Part shown: piece by piece, positions 16,635 through 26,204 of the stretch
How positions within the stretch are numbered: the first letter of the stretch is position 1
Layout of the letters: each line of letters starts with the position of its first letter
Origin: Hyphomicrobium sulfonivorans
GTDB lineage: Bacteria > Pseudomonadota > Alphaproteobacteria > Rhizobiales > Hyphomicrobiaceae
NCBI RefSeq assembly: GCF_013306565.1
Contig: NZ_PZPO01000001.1
Span: 186,001-250,000, forward strand
Direction of reading: 5' to 3'
Length of the DNA stretch: 64,000 nucleotides
The notes under the pieces: model-generated
Seen by the model: the letters and a program-made list of their open reading frames with translations, nothing else
The model's database searches: none
What the model was told of the DNA's origin: nothing
Program-made: the position numbers and the translations under genes

Positions 16635-17678
16635 TCAGTTTGTTGGCGACCTCAGTCGAAGTCGCCGCGCTATGCGGTTACCGAGCGCTGCCAGGCCATC
16701 CGGCTCCGCAATGAGGAAAACTATGATGAGTGCGCCCACTAGGATCCGCTGGCTCATGTCAAGCACGCCGGAGTCGAAGTAGCTGCCGAACAGAAACGTG
16801 CCAGCCCGCGACAGCACCAACGGCAGCACCACGATGAGCGCGGCGCCAAGGAACGCGCCCCGAATGGTTGCAAGGCCGCCGATGATGATGATGAACAGAA
16901 TCTGGAACGAGCGGTCGAGGTTGAAGCCGTGCGGCTCAACGGTGCGCAGGTAAGCGAACGCCCACAGCACGCCAGCAACACCGATGATGAATGACGAGAT
17001 AGCGAACGCCAGCAGCTTCGTATGCAGAACCGGAACGCCGCTGATTTTTGCCGCCGTCTCATTGTCACGCACAGCGATGAAGTTGCGCCCGGTCTGCGTC
17101 TTCACCAGCCGCGCTGCGAACACCGTCAGCGCAACAACGACGCTAAGTGAGAACAGGTAGCGACCGTGCGGCCCCTCAAACACGTATCCGAGCGCGGGGG
17201 CATCGATAACACCGGACGGGTTGTAGTTCGAAAACCAGCTGAACTTGGTCAGCGTCCATTGCACGAAAAACTGCGCCGCCAGTGTCGAGACCGCCAGGTA
17301 AAAGCCCTTGAGACGCAGGCTCGGCAGACCGAACACGACACCAACGGCCGAGGCGATAAGGCCGGCAAACACGATGCTGGCCAGCAACGGCAGCCCTTCA
17401 ACCCGCAGGTTGAAGTTGTAAGCCGCATAGGCGCCCACGGCCATGAACGCGGCCGAGCCAAGCGACACCTGCCCCGCGTAACCGGTGAGGATGTTCAGGC
17501 CAACCGCCGCAAGACTGAGCGCCAGGAACGGTGCCAGAATTGCGTCATAAAGGTAGTCCGACGCGAACAGCGGGATGCCGGCATACGCAAACACGATCAC
17601 AGCAAGCGGCAGCAGCCAGGTTGGCACGCGGCCAATAGCGGAAACGGGGCGCGGCAACGGAATGGAGGCTGTTGTCAT
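16635..17678 (-). CDS. livM: LivM-like HAAT permease
   Basis: A 347-residue integral membrane protein with eight to ten hydrophobic segments. The segments LNILTGYAGQVSLGSAAFMA and AVRDNETAAKISGVPV are diagnostic of LivM; the latter is the coupling loop to the ATPases. FIIIIGGLATIRGAFLGA follows in the usual place. It begins three bases after the livH stop codon on the same strand, so the two permease subunits are translated together. AAGGACC precedes ATG. Confidence 0.92.
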   Translation of the reverse strand: MTTASIPLPRPVSAIGRVPTWLLPLAVIVFAYAGIPLFASDYLYDAILAPFLALSLAAVGLNILTGYAGQVSLGSAAFMAVGAYAAYNFNLRVEGLPLLASIVFAGLIASAVGVVFGLPSLRLKGFYLAVSTLAAQFFVQWTLTKFSWFSNYNPSGVIDAPALGYVFEGPHGRYLFSLSVVVALTVFAARLVKTQTGRNFIAVRDNETAAKISGVPVLHTKLLAFAISSFIIGVAGVLWAFAYLRTVEPHGFNLDRSFQILFIIIIGGLATIRGAFLGAALIVVLPLVLSRAGTFLFGSYFDSGVLDMSQRILVGALIIVFLIAEPDGLAALGNRIARRLRLRSPTN

Positions 17679-17681
17679 GGC

Positions 17682-18578
17682 TCAGGTCCTTTCCACAAGG
17701 CGCTGGCCGAACAGGCCGGACGGACGAATGAGCAGGATGGCGAGCGCGAAGACATAGGCGAACCAGGACTCGATACCGCCGCCGAAGAACGGTCCCAGAT
17801 AGACTTCCGCGAGCTTCTCACTGGCGCCGATCAGCAGGCCGCCAACAATCGCACCGAGAATTGAGTCAAAGCCGCCGAGCACCAGCACCGGCAATGCCTT
17901 CAGCACGACGAGCGACAGCGAGAACTGAACTCCCAGACGCGCGCCCCACAGCAGACCAGCGACAAGGGCTACGAACCCAGCAGCGATCCACACCGCCGCC
18001 CAGATAACTGGGAGCTTCAGGCCGATAGCGAGAGCAGCGAATTGATCATCCGCGACAGCCCGGAACGCCAGGCCGATGCGCGTATATCGAAACACGATGG
18101 TCAGCAGCAGAACGATGCTGGCTGCTACTGCTGCGGCGAACAGATCGAACGTGCTGATAAAGACACCGCCGACAACATACGGCACATCGTCGATGCCAAG
18201 ATCGAGCCCGTGTACCTGCGTGCCCCACAGCAACTGCGCGCCGCCTTCAAGCACATAGGCAAGGCCGAGCGTAGCGACAAACAGCGTGATCGGCGGTTTG
18301 TTGACCAGCGGGCGCAGAACCGTACGTTCAATCAGGATGCCGATGACGGCCATGATCGCCAGCGTCACCGCGAACGTAATCCAGAACGGAACGCCGCGTT
18401 CCAGCAAGCTCACAAACGTCAGCGCCGCAAACAGAAGCAGTGCACCCTGCGCAAAGTTCAGGACGCCGGATGTCTTGTAGATCAGCACGAAGCCGATCGC
18501 GACCAGTGAGTACATGATGCCGGACAGCAGTCCGCCCACCAGCACTTCAATGAAAAAGGGGAAGTCGAAACTTTCCAT
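17682..18578 (-). CDS. livH: LivH-like HAAT permease
   Basis: A 298-residue membrane protein with the LivH signatures GIMYSLVAIGFVLIYKTSG and LNFAQGALLL at the N-terminus, FRAVADDQFAALAIGL as the coupling loop, and GGFDSILGAIVGGLLIGASE late in the protein. Its ATG overlaps the livG stop codon by one base (TGATG), showing translational coupling. Together with LivM it forms the translocation pore. Confidence 0.92.
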   Translation of the reverse strand: MESFDFPFFIEVLVGGLLSGIMYSLVAIGFVLIYKTSGVLNFAQGALLLFAALTFVSLLERGVPFWITFAVTLAIMAVIGILIERTVLRPLVNKPPITLFVATLGLAYVLEGGAQLLWGTQVHGLDLGIDDVPYVVGGVFISTFDLFAAAVAASIVLLLTIVFRYTRIGLAFRAVADDQFAALAIGLKLPVIWAAVWIAAGFVALVAGLLWGARLGVQFSLSLVVLKALPVLVLGGFDSILGAIVGGLLIGASEKLAEVYLGPFFGGGIESWFAYVFALAILLIRPSGLFGQRLVERT

Positions 18579-19432
18579 CAGACGTGGCTTTCCTCGATAA
18601 TGTCGTCGTCGTGGGCGACACCGAGATAGGCGTCGATAACCCGTTGATCCGCGCGCACGGCATCCGGCGTGCCGTCTGCAATCTTGCGGCCGTAATCGAG
18701 CACCGCGATGCGATCGGACAGCCCCATCACCACGCCGATGTCATGTTCGATAAGCACGATGCTGGCGTTGGATCGGTCGCGGGCGGCCAACACAAATCCC
18801 GCCATTTCCTGCTTCTCACCGGCCGTCATTCCCGCCATCGGTTCATCCAGCAGCAGCAGGCGCGGCTCGGACACCAGCGCCCTGGCCAGCTCGACGCGCT
18901 TCTGCACGCCATAGGGCAGCGTGCCGACAAGACGATCGCGTACTGACGTCAGGTGCAGCGCGTCGATCACCGCTTCAGAGCGCGCCCGCGTGTCCGCCTC
19001 TTCACGGCGCGCGCGGCCAATGCCGATTACCTGCTCAATGAATGTCGACGAAACCGTAGCAGCTCGCCCGGTCTCAACGTTTTCAAGAACCGTCAACCCT
19101 TTAAACAGAGCGATATTCTGATAGGTCCGCGCGATTCCAAGCCGCGCAACACGGCTGCCTGGAACGTCAGCGAAAACCGTATCGCCGATTGCAATCGTAC
19201 CGCGATCGGGTCGGTAGACGCCGCTGATCACGTTGATGAGCGAACTTTTGCCGGCACCATTGGGGCCGATAATTGCGCGAATTTCACCTTCGGCGACGTC
19301 CAGATCGATGTCTGATATTGCGGTGACGCCGCCAAACGACAGTGTGACCCCGCGTAAGGTCAGGATCTGTCGGGAGCGCGCCGCACTTTTCGCTCCGCCC
19401 CATTCAGCGACATTAGTCGACACAAGTCCCAC
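18578..19432 (-). CDS. livG: LivG-like HAAT ABC transporter ATPase
   Basis: A 284-residue ATPase starting with GTG at 19432, preceded by GGGGG. It has Walker A GPNGAGKSS, the LivG-type RTYQNIALFKGLTVLENVETG, signature LPYGVQKRVELARAL and Walker B LLLLDEPMAGM. It is the first gene of the eight-gene operon running to 11134. The 18-residue extension before the ATPase core is less conserved; an internal start is possible but none has a better ribosome binding site. Confidence 0.9.
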   Translation of the reverse strand: MGLVSTNVAEWGGAKSAARSRQILTLRGVTLSFGGVTAISDIDLDVAEGEIRAIIGPNGAGKSSLINVISGVYRPDRGTIAIGDTVFADVPGSRVARLGIARTYQNIALFKGLTVLENVETGRAATVSSTFIEQVIGIGRARREEADTRARSEAVIDALHLTSVRDRLVGTLPYGVQKRVELARALVSEPRLLLLDEPMAGMTAGEKQEMAGFVLAARDRSNASIVLIEHDIGVVMGLSDRIAVLDYGRKIADGTPDAVRADQRVIDAYLGVAHDDDIIEESHV

Positions 19433-19956
19433 ACATCCCCCTTTGAATATTCATAAGCTTCGTCCACGGACAAAGCTCCGCCGCTCGCTGCACACAGCAG
19501 CGATGACTTGCATCAGCTTCGTATCTTCAGCTTTTGGTTATGGCGGCCGGTCAATCACACGTCTGAAGTCAGACGATCTTCCTGACCGTGACGATCATCC
19601 TCGCCCCCGCCGGAATGTAGACATCGTTCCATCGTCAGACTTCTCGCAAGCGCTTAGGGGCGGGCTATTCGGCCAGTAAGTGACGCTCAGCGTTCCTTAC
19701 CACCGCCGCCAAATATGAGGCGCTGCGGTCTGGGGTCAAATATCAATTCCTGATTATCTATGCACGTTACGTGCACTTAGCCCGCATCCGACCCGGCCGT
19801 TTCGTTCTGTTGTGGGGCCATCTGAAATTCACCGCCAAACAATAGCGCCATTTATTGTTCACTCAGTCAGACTTCGAAAAGCATGCGCGGGCAATGCTAC
19901 CGCAAGTGATCCGACGCACCGATAAGATCCGACGAGGAATACAGGAGAGCTTTTGG
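19433..19956. promoter_or_regulatory. Upstream region of the HAAT operon
   Basis: A 524-bp gap between the divergent livG and the basic-protein gene. It contains the inverted repeat CGTCTGA-AG-TCAGACG at 19560-19575, with a further GTCAGAC near 19636. These could be operator sites for the operon. No convincing coding sequence was found here. Confidence 0.4.
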
Positions 19957-20481
19957 ATGTCCCAATCACGTGCAACCGAACGCAGCATTTTGACCGGCGA
20001 CCAGCTTGAACTAGTCGGCAAATCTCACCACCCCGAGATTTACGATATCGACGCCAAGGCACTTCGCGATCTGCAGAAGCAGATACGAGCTGAGAAAGGC
20101 AAGGTGCGTACCCTGGTACGCCAGCGCCAGCGGGAGTTGCGCGGCAAGGCCGAGGCACGCGGTGGATCGTTCCCCGGCAACACCGAGCATCCGTTGAAAC
20201 GCAAGCAAGCGCTGTCCGCCGCGCTGAAACGTGTCAATCGCGAGCTTGCGCGCCAACGTGCACTGGCTGCACGTGAAGCCAACGTCGACGCAGCACGCCG
20301 CGCGCTTGCCGCCCGCCGACAGGCAAACTTCACCAATCCCGCCGCTTCGGATCGGACACGAAGCGACGGCATGCAGCCAATTCCCAACAGGCGACGCCGG
20401 AACATCATTCCCGGCAGTCAGATTGGCTCAGTGTCGAAGGCCACCCAGGTGGCTCAGGCGAAAAAGGACAACCGCGGCTAG
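19957..20481 (+). CDS. Basic protein of unknown function
   Basis: A 174-residue, highly basic protein. ATG at 19957 follows AGGAGA at eight bases; the frame extends 34 codons upstream without support. The N-terminal third reads SILTGDQLELVGKSHHPEIY and is followed by a long charged helix rich in Arg, Lys, Gln and Ala (LRDLQKQIRAEKGKVRTLVR, then AALKRVNRELARQRALAARE), probably coiled coil. There is no signal peptide or membrane segment. I do not recognise a named domain. Its charge suggests nucleic acid or ribosome association, which is speculation. It stands alone between the HAAT operon and the copper genes. Confidence 0.65.
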   Translation: MSQSRATERSILTGDQLELVGKSHHPEIYDIDAKALRDLQKQIRAEKGKVRTLVRQRQRELRGKAEARGGSFPGNTEHPLKRKQALSAALKRVNRELARQRALAAREANVDAARRALAARRQANFTNPAASDRTRSDGMQPIPNRRRRNIIPGSQIGSVSKATQVAQAKKDNRG

Positions 20482-20581
20482 TTGCGTGGCTGCACCTGGA
20501 TAGCCTGCAACCAGTCCATCATTACGGCGTGTCAACCACGGTGCTCTATCTGCTGTGGTTGATCGCTCGTCTGCGTAGCGA

Positions 20582-21034
20582 CTAGCGCTTCTCAGCACCG
20601 GTTGCCGCTATGGTATTGGCGTTATCCGCCAGCCATTTTTTCATAAACGCAATCTCGGCTTCCTGCGCGGCAATAACGGCCTCAGCCAGCTTGCGAACCT
20701 CCGCATCGTTGCCATGCTGCAGCACCACGCGCGCCATATCGATCGCGCCCTGGTGATGGGGAATCATGCCGCGCATGAAGTCGGTGTCCGCGTCGCCAGT
20801 GAACTCGATCGCCATGTCGGTATGCATCCGGTCGTTGGCAGCCTGATAGGCTCGGATCACGACATTGTCGGGAACAGTACCTGCGCGATGCGCCGCATAG
20901 TGACCGTGGCCGGCGTGGTCATGGTCAGCGTGGTCATGGTCAGTCGCATGCTGTGCATCGCCCGATTGGGCGTAAGCAAGGCTTCCTGCGGCGATGACAG
21001 CAGCGACAACAAAAGCCAGGGAGAATTTTTTCAT
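20582..21034 (-). CDS. DUF305 periplasmic copper-associated protein
   Basis: A 150-residue exported protein (signal [21 protein letters not shown]). A His/Asp-rich stretch ([18 protein letters not shown]) follows the signal and looks like a metal-binding linker. The rest is a DUF305 four-helix domain with the [16 protein letters not shown] motif. ATG at 21034 fits the AGAG ribosome binding site better than ATG at 21040. DUF305 proteins such as CopM bind copper in the periplasm. It shares the minus-strand transcript with copZ immediately upstream, so it is probably induced by copper through CueR. Confidence 0.88.
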   Translation of the reverse strand: MKKFSLAFVVAAVIAAGSLAYAQSGDAQHATDHDHADHDHAGHGHYAAHRAGTVPDNVVIRAYQAANDRMHTDMAIEFTGDADTDFMRGMIPHHQGAIDMARVVLQHGNDAEVRKLAEAVIAAQEAEIAFMKKWLADNANTIAATGAEKR

Positions 21035-21049
21035 GGGCATCTCTTTTGT

Positions 21050-21244
21050 TCAGATAATGCGCGCGTCATAGCCGTCAGCCGCAAGGGCACCGGTGACAGC
21101 CTGCTCCGTCGCGGTGGTCTCGACCGTTGCACGCCGCGAAGGCACGTCAATCAGCACCTTGGCATCAGCATCGACGGCTTTGATGGCCTGTGTGACGTGC
21201 TTGGCACAGGAGCCGCAGGTCATGTTGGCGATCTGGATCTGCAT
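21050..21244 (-). CDS. copZ: CopZ-like copper chaperone (HMA domain)
   Basis: A 64-residue single heavy-metal-associated domain with the MTCGSC copper-binding motif at residues 8-13. ATG at 21244 has GGAG nine bases upstream; a start at 21262 is less likely. The protein would carry Cu(I) in the cytoplasm to the divergent CopA ATPase. Its promoter contains a MerR-type dyad, so it should be controlled by the CueR encoded at the end of the copA operon. The DUF305 gene follows after 15 bp. Confidence 0.88.
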   Translation of the reverse strand: MQIQIANMTCGSCAKHVTQAIKAVDADAKVLIDVPSRRATVETTATEQAVTGALAADGYDARII

Positions 21245-21288
21245 TTCAAATGCTCCAATCATTGTAGTCGATACCAAAACTTGTGGGG

Positions 21289-21310
21289 CTTCCAACCGTT
21301 GGAAGGTCAA
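21289..21310 (-). promoter_or_regulatory. MerR/CueR-type promoter dyad for copZ
   Basis: On the minus strand TTGACC (21310-21305) is followed by the perfect dyad CTTCCAACGGTTGGAAG. This is the layout of CueR promoters, where the operator fills an overlong spacer between -35 and -10. The -10 box is not clear. Confidence 0.75.
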
Positions 21311-21333
21311 GTCCAATTCTAAGAAATAATTTC

Positions 21334-21362
21334 TTGACCTTCCCATCGTGGGAACCTTTAGG
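21334..21362 (+). promoter_or_regulatory. MerR/CueR-type promoter dyad for copA
   Basis: TTGACC at 21334-21339 is followed by the perfect dyad TTCCCA-TCG-TGGGAA (21340-21354) and then CCTTTAGG. The sequence closely resembles the CueR-controlled copA promoter of enteric bacteria (ACCTTCC spacer GGAAGGT). The copA GTG start lies about 45 bp downstream. Confidence 0.78.
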
Positions 21363-21402
21363 AAGCCCCATAATGAGTGCATGAATTCCGTGGAGGCACC
21401 GC

Positions 21403-23913
21403 GTGAACGCCAGTCAAAATCCACCGAAGGTCAAAGAAGACAGCATCAGCCTGCCGATTGAGGGCATGACATGCGCCTCCTGCGTCGCACGCGTCGAGAA
21501 GGCCTTGGGCAAGGTCGATGGCGTCAGCGCTGTGAGCGTCAATCTCGCGACCGAACGGGCCGACCTGCGCACCAGCGGTGCGGTCAATCGCAATGAACTC
21601 GTGCAGGCTGTGCAGGCCGCCGGCTATGACGTGCCAGCGAATAGGGTTGAGCTTGCCATCGAAGGCATGACGTGCGCGTCCTGCGTAGGACGCGTCGAGA
21701 AAGCTCTCAAGGCCGTGCCGGGTGTTACCGATGCTGCGGTCAACCTTGCAACCGAGCGCGCCAGCGTGCGCGGCACCGCTGATATCACAGCGCTGATCGA
21801 TGCCGTGGCATCGGCCGGATATACCGCGCGTCAGATCGGCGGCAACAGTGGCGCCGAGGACGACGAAGCCGCCGAGCGAAAAGAAGCCGAGCGTGTCGAA
21901 CTAAAGCGCGATCTCATTATCGCCGCTCTGCTGACGCTGCCGGTGTTCGTGCTTGAAATGGGATCGCACATGATCCCCGGCGTTCACCATCTGATTGCCG
22001 ACACCATCGGCATGCAGGCCAGCTGGTATCTGCAGTTTGCGCTGACGACGTTGGTGCTGGCGATCCCGGGCAGACGATTTTACGAGAAGGGCATTCCGGC
22101 GCTCATCCGCCGCGCGCCGGACATGAACTCGCTGGTCTCGGTCGGCACGCTGGCCGCATACTCATACTCTGTTGTGGCGACGTTCGCTCCACGCCTGCTG
22201 CCGGCTGGCACCGTCAACGTCTACTATGAGGCGGCTGCCGTCATTGTCACGCTGATCCTGCTCGGCCGTTATCTGGAAGTCCGCGCCAAGGGCCGCACAT
22301 CCGAAGCTATCAAACGCCTGGTGAAACTGCAGGCGAAGACCGCACGTGTGCAGCGCGGCAGTTCGTTCGTCGAGATTCCCATCGACGACGTCGTCACCGG
22401 CGACATCATCGAGGTGCGGCCGGGCCAACGCATCCCTGTCGATGGCGAAGTCACCGACGGTGAAAGCTACGTCGATGAATCGATGATCACCGGCGAACCC
22501 ATTCCAGTTGCCAAAGCATCGGGCGCAACACTTGTCGGCGGCACCGTCAATCAGCAGGGAGCGCTTGCTTTCAAGGCGACCGCCGTCGGCGGCGCGACCA
22601 TGCTGGCGCAGATCATCCGCATGGTGGAGCAGGCGCAGGGCTCGAAACTTCCCATCCAGGCACTCGTCGATAAAGTGACGATGTGGTTCGTGCCCGCCGT
22701 CATGCTTGCCGCTGCAATCACGTTCGTGGTCTGGTTCTTTTACGGGCCATCGCCGGCACTGACGTTCGCTCTCGTCAATGCAGTCGCCGTGCTGATTGTT
22801 GCCTGCCCATGCGCGATGGGCTTAGCCACACCCACCTCGATCATGGTCGGAACCGGTCGTGCAGCGGAACTCGGCGTGCTGTTCCGCAAGGGCGAAGCGC
22901 TGCAACTCCTGAAGGATGCAAAGGTTGTGGCCTTCGACAAGACCGGTACGCTCACCGAAGGCCGACCGGCCCTGACGGATCTCTTCATCATGCCGGGTTT
23001 CGACCGCACGCATGTGCTTGGCACCGTCGCTGCCGTCGAAGCGAAGTCGGAGCACCCAATTGCCCGCGCCATCGTAACAGCAGCCGAAAGCGAAGGCATT
23101 GCGCTTCCTGCTGTGCGGTCGTTTGAAGCCGTCACCGGCGTTGGTGTTCATGCTGAAGTAAACGGCGCAAGCGTCGACATCGGCGCCGATCGCTACATGC
23201 GCGATCTTGGTCTGGACGTCACCGCCCACTCCGCCATTGCCGGCAAACTTGGCAGTGAAGGAAAATCGCCGCTCTATGCGGCCATCGGCGGCAAGCTCGC
23301 GGCCATCATCGCCGTCGCCGATCCAATCAAGGAAACAACGCCCGCCGCCATCGCAGCACTTCACAAGCAGGGCCTGAAAGTCGCGATGATCACCGGCGAC
23401 AACCGCGCGACGGCGGAAGCCATCGCACGCCAGCTTGGCATCGACGACGTCATCGCCGAAGTTCTGCCGGATGGCAAAGTCGAAGCAGCGCGCAGGCTCA
23501 AGGCCGCTTACGGCAGCCTTGCATTTGTTGGTGACGGCATCAATGACGCGCCTGCACTAGCCGAAGCCGATGTTGGATTGGCCGTCGGCAACGGAACCGA
23601 TATCGCGATCGAAGCGGCCGACGTGGTGCTGATGTCCGGCAACCTTACGGGCGTCCCCACGGCGATTGCCATTTCGCGCGCCACGCTGCGCAACATCCGC
23701 CAGAATCTGTTCTGGGCCTTCGCGTACAATACAGCGCTGATCCCGGTTGCCTCTGGCGTGCTGTACCCCGGTTGGGGGATTTTGATGTCGCCCGTGTTGG
23801 CCGCTGGCGCCATGGCACTGTCCAGCGTGTTCGTACTCGGCAACGCCCTGCGGCTGCGCGCGTTCAAATTCAACGATGGCGTGGTGAACGCCGCCAAAGG
23901 TGGTGCATCGTGA
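21403..23913 (+). CDS. copA: Cu(I)-exporting P1B-type ATPase CopA
   Basis: An 836-residue copper ATPase. Two N-terminal HMA domains each carry GMTCASC (about residues 21-27 and 88-94). Eight transmembrane segments include the transport motif CPC in [14 protein letters not shown] (about residue 467). The phosphorylation motif [11 protein letters not shown] is at about residue 512, and [10 protein letters not shown] at about 710. GTG at 21403 has GGAGG six bases upstream. It exports Cu(I) from the cytoplasm using ATP. The cueR start overlaps its stop codon, so pump and regulator are co-translated. Confidence 0.96.
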   Translation: MNASQNPPKVKEDSISLPIEGMTCASCVARVEKALGKVDGVSAVSVNLATERADLRTSGAVNRNELVQAVQAAGYDVPANRVELAIEGMTCASCVGRVEKALKAVPGVTDAAVNLATERASVRGTADITALIDAVASAGYTARQIGGNSGAEDDEAAERKEAERVELKRDLIIAALLTLPVFVLEMGSHMIPGVHHLIADTIGMQASWYLQFALTTLVLAIPGRRFYEKGIPALIRRAPDMNSLVSVGTLAAYSYSVVATFAPRLLPAGTVNVYYEAAAVIVTLILLGRYLEVRAKGRTSEAIKRLVKLQAKTARVQRGSSFVEIPIDDVVTGDIIEVRPGQRIPVDGEVTDGESYVDESMITGEPIPVAKASGATLVGGTVNQQGALAFKATAVGGATMLAQIIRMVEQAQGSKLPIQALVDKVTMWFVPAVMLAAAITFVVWFFYGPSPALTFALVNAVAVLIVACPCAMGLATPTSIMVGTGRAAELGVLFRKGEALQLLKDAKVVAFDKTGTLTEGRPALTDLFIMPGFDRTHVLGTVAAVEAKSEHPIARAIVTAAESEGIALPAVRSFEAVTGVGVHAEVNGASVDIGADRYMRDLGLDVTAHSAIAGKLGSEGKSPLYAAIGGKLAAIIAVADPIKETTPAAIAALHKQGLKVAMITGDNRATAEAIARQLGIDDVIAEVLPDGKVEAARRLKAAYGSLAFVGDGINDAPALAEADVGLAVGNGTDIAIEAADVVLMSGNLTGVPTAIAISRATLRNIRQNLFWAFAYNTALIPVASGVLYPGWGILMSPVLAAGAMALSSVFVLGNALRLRAFKFNDGVVNAAKGGAS

Positions 23914-24440
23914 ACATCGGCGAAGCCGCAAAGGCGTCAGGCGTTTCCGCCAAGATGATCCGCTACTACGAGGAAACCGGCCTGATACCCAAAGCAACCC
24001 GAACGGAGTCGGGCTACCGCGACTATACGCCTTCAGACGTGCACATGCTGCGGTTCATTCGGCGCGCACGCGACCTCGGCTTTGCTGTGACAGAAATCAA
24101 CGAGCTGCTGGGCCTGTGGCGTGACACCTCGCGCCGCAGCGCCGACGTAAAGAAGATCGCCAAGGCCCACATCGCCGAACTACGCCAGCGGATCGATGAG
24201 CTTGAAGAGATGGCCGGCACGCTGCAGGTGCTGATCGACGGCTGTTCAGGCGACGACCGTCCCGATTGCCCGATCCTCGCCAATCTTCAGGCGCCTCCTA
24301 GTCCAAAATCAGCGGGAAACAGCACGCCGGGAAAAGGAAAACTTAACCGGCACGCCGAGCGCGGCGCGCAACAATCCGCTTGCTGCCACGCCACACCATC
24401 AACTTTGAAGCCGCGTGCCAAACGTAAGCCCGCTAAATAA
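23910..24440 (+). CDS. cueR: CueR-like MerR-family copper regulator
   Basis: A 176-residue MerR regulator. The GTG start at 23910 overlaps the copA stop (GTGA). The N-terminal helix-turn-helix reads [20 protein letters not shown], followed by the wing and a dimerisation helix. The metal loop is CSGDDRPDC, with cysteines eight positions apart as in CueR (C-x7-C), which coordinate Cu(I). An extra 35-residue tail rich in Lys, Pro and Ser with a CC pair ([11 protein letters not shown]) extends beyond the usual CueR length of about 135 and is unusual. It likely activates both dyads at 21.29 and 21.34 kb. Confidence 0.9.
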   Translation: MNIGEAAKASGVSAKMIRYYEETGLIPKATRTESGYRDYTPSDVHMLRFIRRARDLGFAVTEINELLGLWRDTSRRSADVKKIAKAHIAELRQRIDELEEMAGTLQVLIDGCSGDDRPDCPILANLQAPPSPKSAGNSTPGKGKLNRHAERGAQQSACCHATPSTLKPRAKRKPAK

Positions 24441-24510
24441 CTACGGCACGTCTTTTCTGCGTGGCAGCGCGGGTGGATTCATCCACAACGAATCCGTTGC
24501 CACTCTTCAA

Positions 24511-25584
24511 TCAAACCCAAAACTCTTTGATCGCGGGGGCTTCCTTCTTCGCGCGATCATATCCAGCCTGCAGACCGGCTGAAACTTCCTTCGGGTCCAT
24601 CAGATTGACGTTGGGCGGATCAGCCTTGATCCACATCGTCTTTGTTCCCACCGCTTCGATCTGCGCAATGTTCTGCGCAATCGGATGCGGTATCCCAGTT
24701 AGAAACGGCGGCTGCAGACCATCGTTGAGCGTAATTATCAGCGCGCGCTTCACACCGGCGACGAGATCAACGTGCGCGGCGTTTGAACACATTCCGCCGT
24801 CCATGCAGAAGCGCTGACCCAGCAGCGTCGGCCCGATGATGCCGGGCAGCGAGCAACTGGCCGCCGCGCCATGCGCCAACGGGATGCCATTCTTGTCGGC
24901 GGACGCCTTCGAGACGACCACACGCTCGCCGGTGTAACAATCGACGGCAGTTGTATGGATCTTCTCAGAGGTCCACGCGCTTTTGCTGTCGCCGGTGAGA
25001 AATGCCGCCAGCCGCTCAACGCCTTCACCATTGACCTTATTGTCGGATGCCAGCGCAGCATGGCCAATAACCTGACGCGTAGCGATAGAGCCATCTTTCG
25101 CGGCAGCATTGATCTTTTGCGCGCGCTGCTGACTGACGTTCGGATCGCTTACCGGCGCCAAGCGAGCGAACAGGCCAGGGAAGTGTCCGAAAAATTCGAA
25201 CTCTGTCCGCAGGCGCTGAAAATGGCCGCTGGCGAGTGATGATCCCGCATAGGATCCGGCAGACGTGCCGACAATCATGTCAGCAAGCTGCGGCGCGTCG
25301 ATGCCCTCATCGAACAGGCCATGGAAGAAGCCGCAGTACCAAGCCAGATAATACGTGCCGCCGCCGCCAAGCACGAGCGCGCGGTCCAGACCTTTGGCCA
25401 GCGGCGAAATCGTCGGCTGATCGGGAATGGGAATGGCCAGCCCATCGGCAGCAAACAGACTCTGATCCAGCTCCGCCGACAGCTTTTCCAGCGAGGGAGC
25501 CCCATCCGAAGCGGCCATGGCTGGAGAATATGCGACGGTGGCGAGTGCCGGTCCCGCCAGGTTAAGAAAATGTCTACGATCCAT
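24511..25584 (-). CDS. Exported patatin-like phospholipase
   Basis: A 357-residue patatin-family acyl hydrolase with an export signal of twin-arginine type (MDRRHFLNLAGPALATVA). The oxyanion-hole glycines are GGGGTYYLAW (residues 73-76), the nucleophile is in GTSAG (Ser108) and the catalytic aspartate is in DGG within FCMDGGMCS. All elements of the Ser-Asp dyad are present, so it should be active on lipids or esters in the periplasm or outside. It is convergent with cueR and separated from it by only 70 bp, and is otherwise isolated. Confidence 0.88.
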   Translation of the reverse strand: MDRRHFLNLAGPALATVAYSPAMAASDGAPSLEKLSAELDQSLFAADGLAIPIPDQPTISPLAKGLDRALVLGGGGTYYLAWYCGFFHGLFDEGIDAPQLADMIVGTSAGSYAGSSLASGHFQRLRTEFEFFGHFPGLFARLAPVSDPNVSQQRAQKINAAAKDGSIATRQVIGHAALASDNKVNGEGVERLAAFLTGDSKSAWTSEKIHTTAVDCYTGERVVVSKASADKNGIPLAHGAAASCSLPGIIGPTLLGQRFCMDGGMCSNAAHVDLVAGVKRALIITLNDGLQPPFLTGIPHPIAQNIAQIEAVGTKTMWIKADPPNVNLMDPKEVSAGLQAGYDRAKKEAPAIKEFWV

Positions 25585-26204
25585 GGCGCGCTTCCCATCA
25601 CCGCTGTGGCGCCAACAGTTACCTCTCCTCGGTAAAAATGCCGTGTGTTGGATCGAACAAAATTTCCATCTGCCGTGTGCTAAACCTACACGGCGTCAAC
25701 GGCTAAAAAACACCGCCGACCGCAGCCGCCAAGATACAAAATGATGCATCAAAAACACCTTCAGTAAACGGCGTTATGCCGTAGCGATCAGCGATCGCCT
25801 CCGCCAATCGGCGGATCGACAGTGATGGCAAGGCGAAGCAGATCGGCCCGGCGATTGACACCCGTCTTTGCAGCATTGCGCAACCCCGCTTGAAACGCCG
25901 CAGGTCGAGTTCTGCGCTTGCGCAAATGCGTCGGTCACCGAAACAGCGAGTGCGAGGCTTAGCGCGCTTAAGAGCGCCGTTCTTGCAATCGTGACGGGTC
26001 ACCGTGACCGTCTCGTTCCAGAACCTCCAGAGGCAAGACGTTCGCGTACCAATCGCCCTTAGCGGATTTGGCGAAGCCAACAAGAAGCTGAAGCAGCAAC
26101 TGAGCGATGTCTCAGTACTTGTATGACCCTACAAGGGTCTGTGGAAACGGCGAGGCCGGGCAACCGATGATCGCCCGGCCTCCGCATTCCAAAACTGTGC
26201 GGGC
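25585..26204. other. Intergenic region with hairpins, no confident gene
   Basis: About 620 bp. A GCCGTGT/ACACGGC hairpin lies at 25672-25694. A 10-bp stem GAGGCCGGGC/GCCCGGCCTC at 26152-26182 lies just downstream of the DUF6481 gene and probably terminates it. The stretch from 25860 to 26125 has fragments that look like decayed coding sequence (for example a frame with GFGEANKKLKQQLSDVS ending in a stop), but I could not assign a family. Confidence 0.5.
26152..26182 (-). terminator. Terminator hairpin of the DUF6481 gene
   Basis: A perfect 10-bp GC-rich stem with an 11-nt loop, 22 bp after the DUF6481 stop codon on the minus strand. The T tract is weak, so termination may be partly factor dependent. 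Confidence 0.65.
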
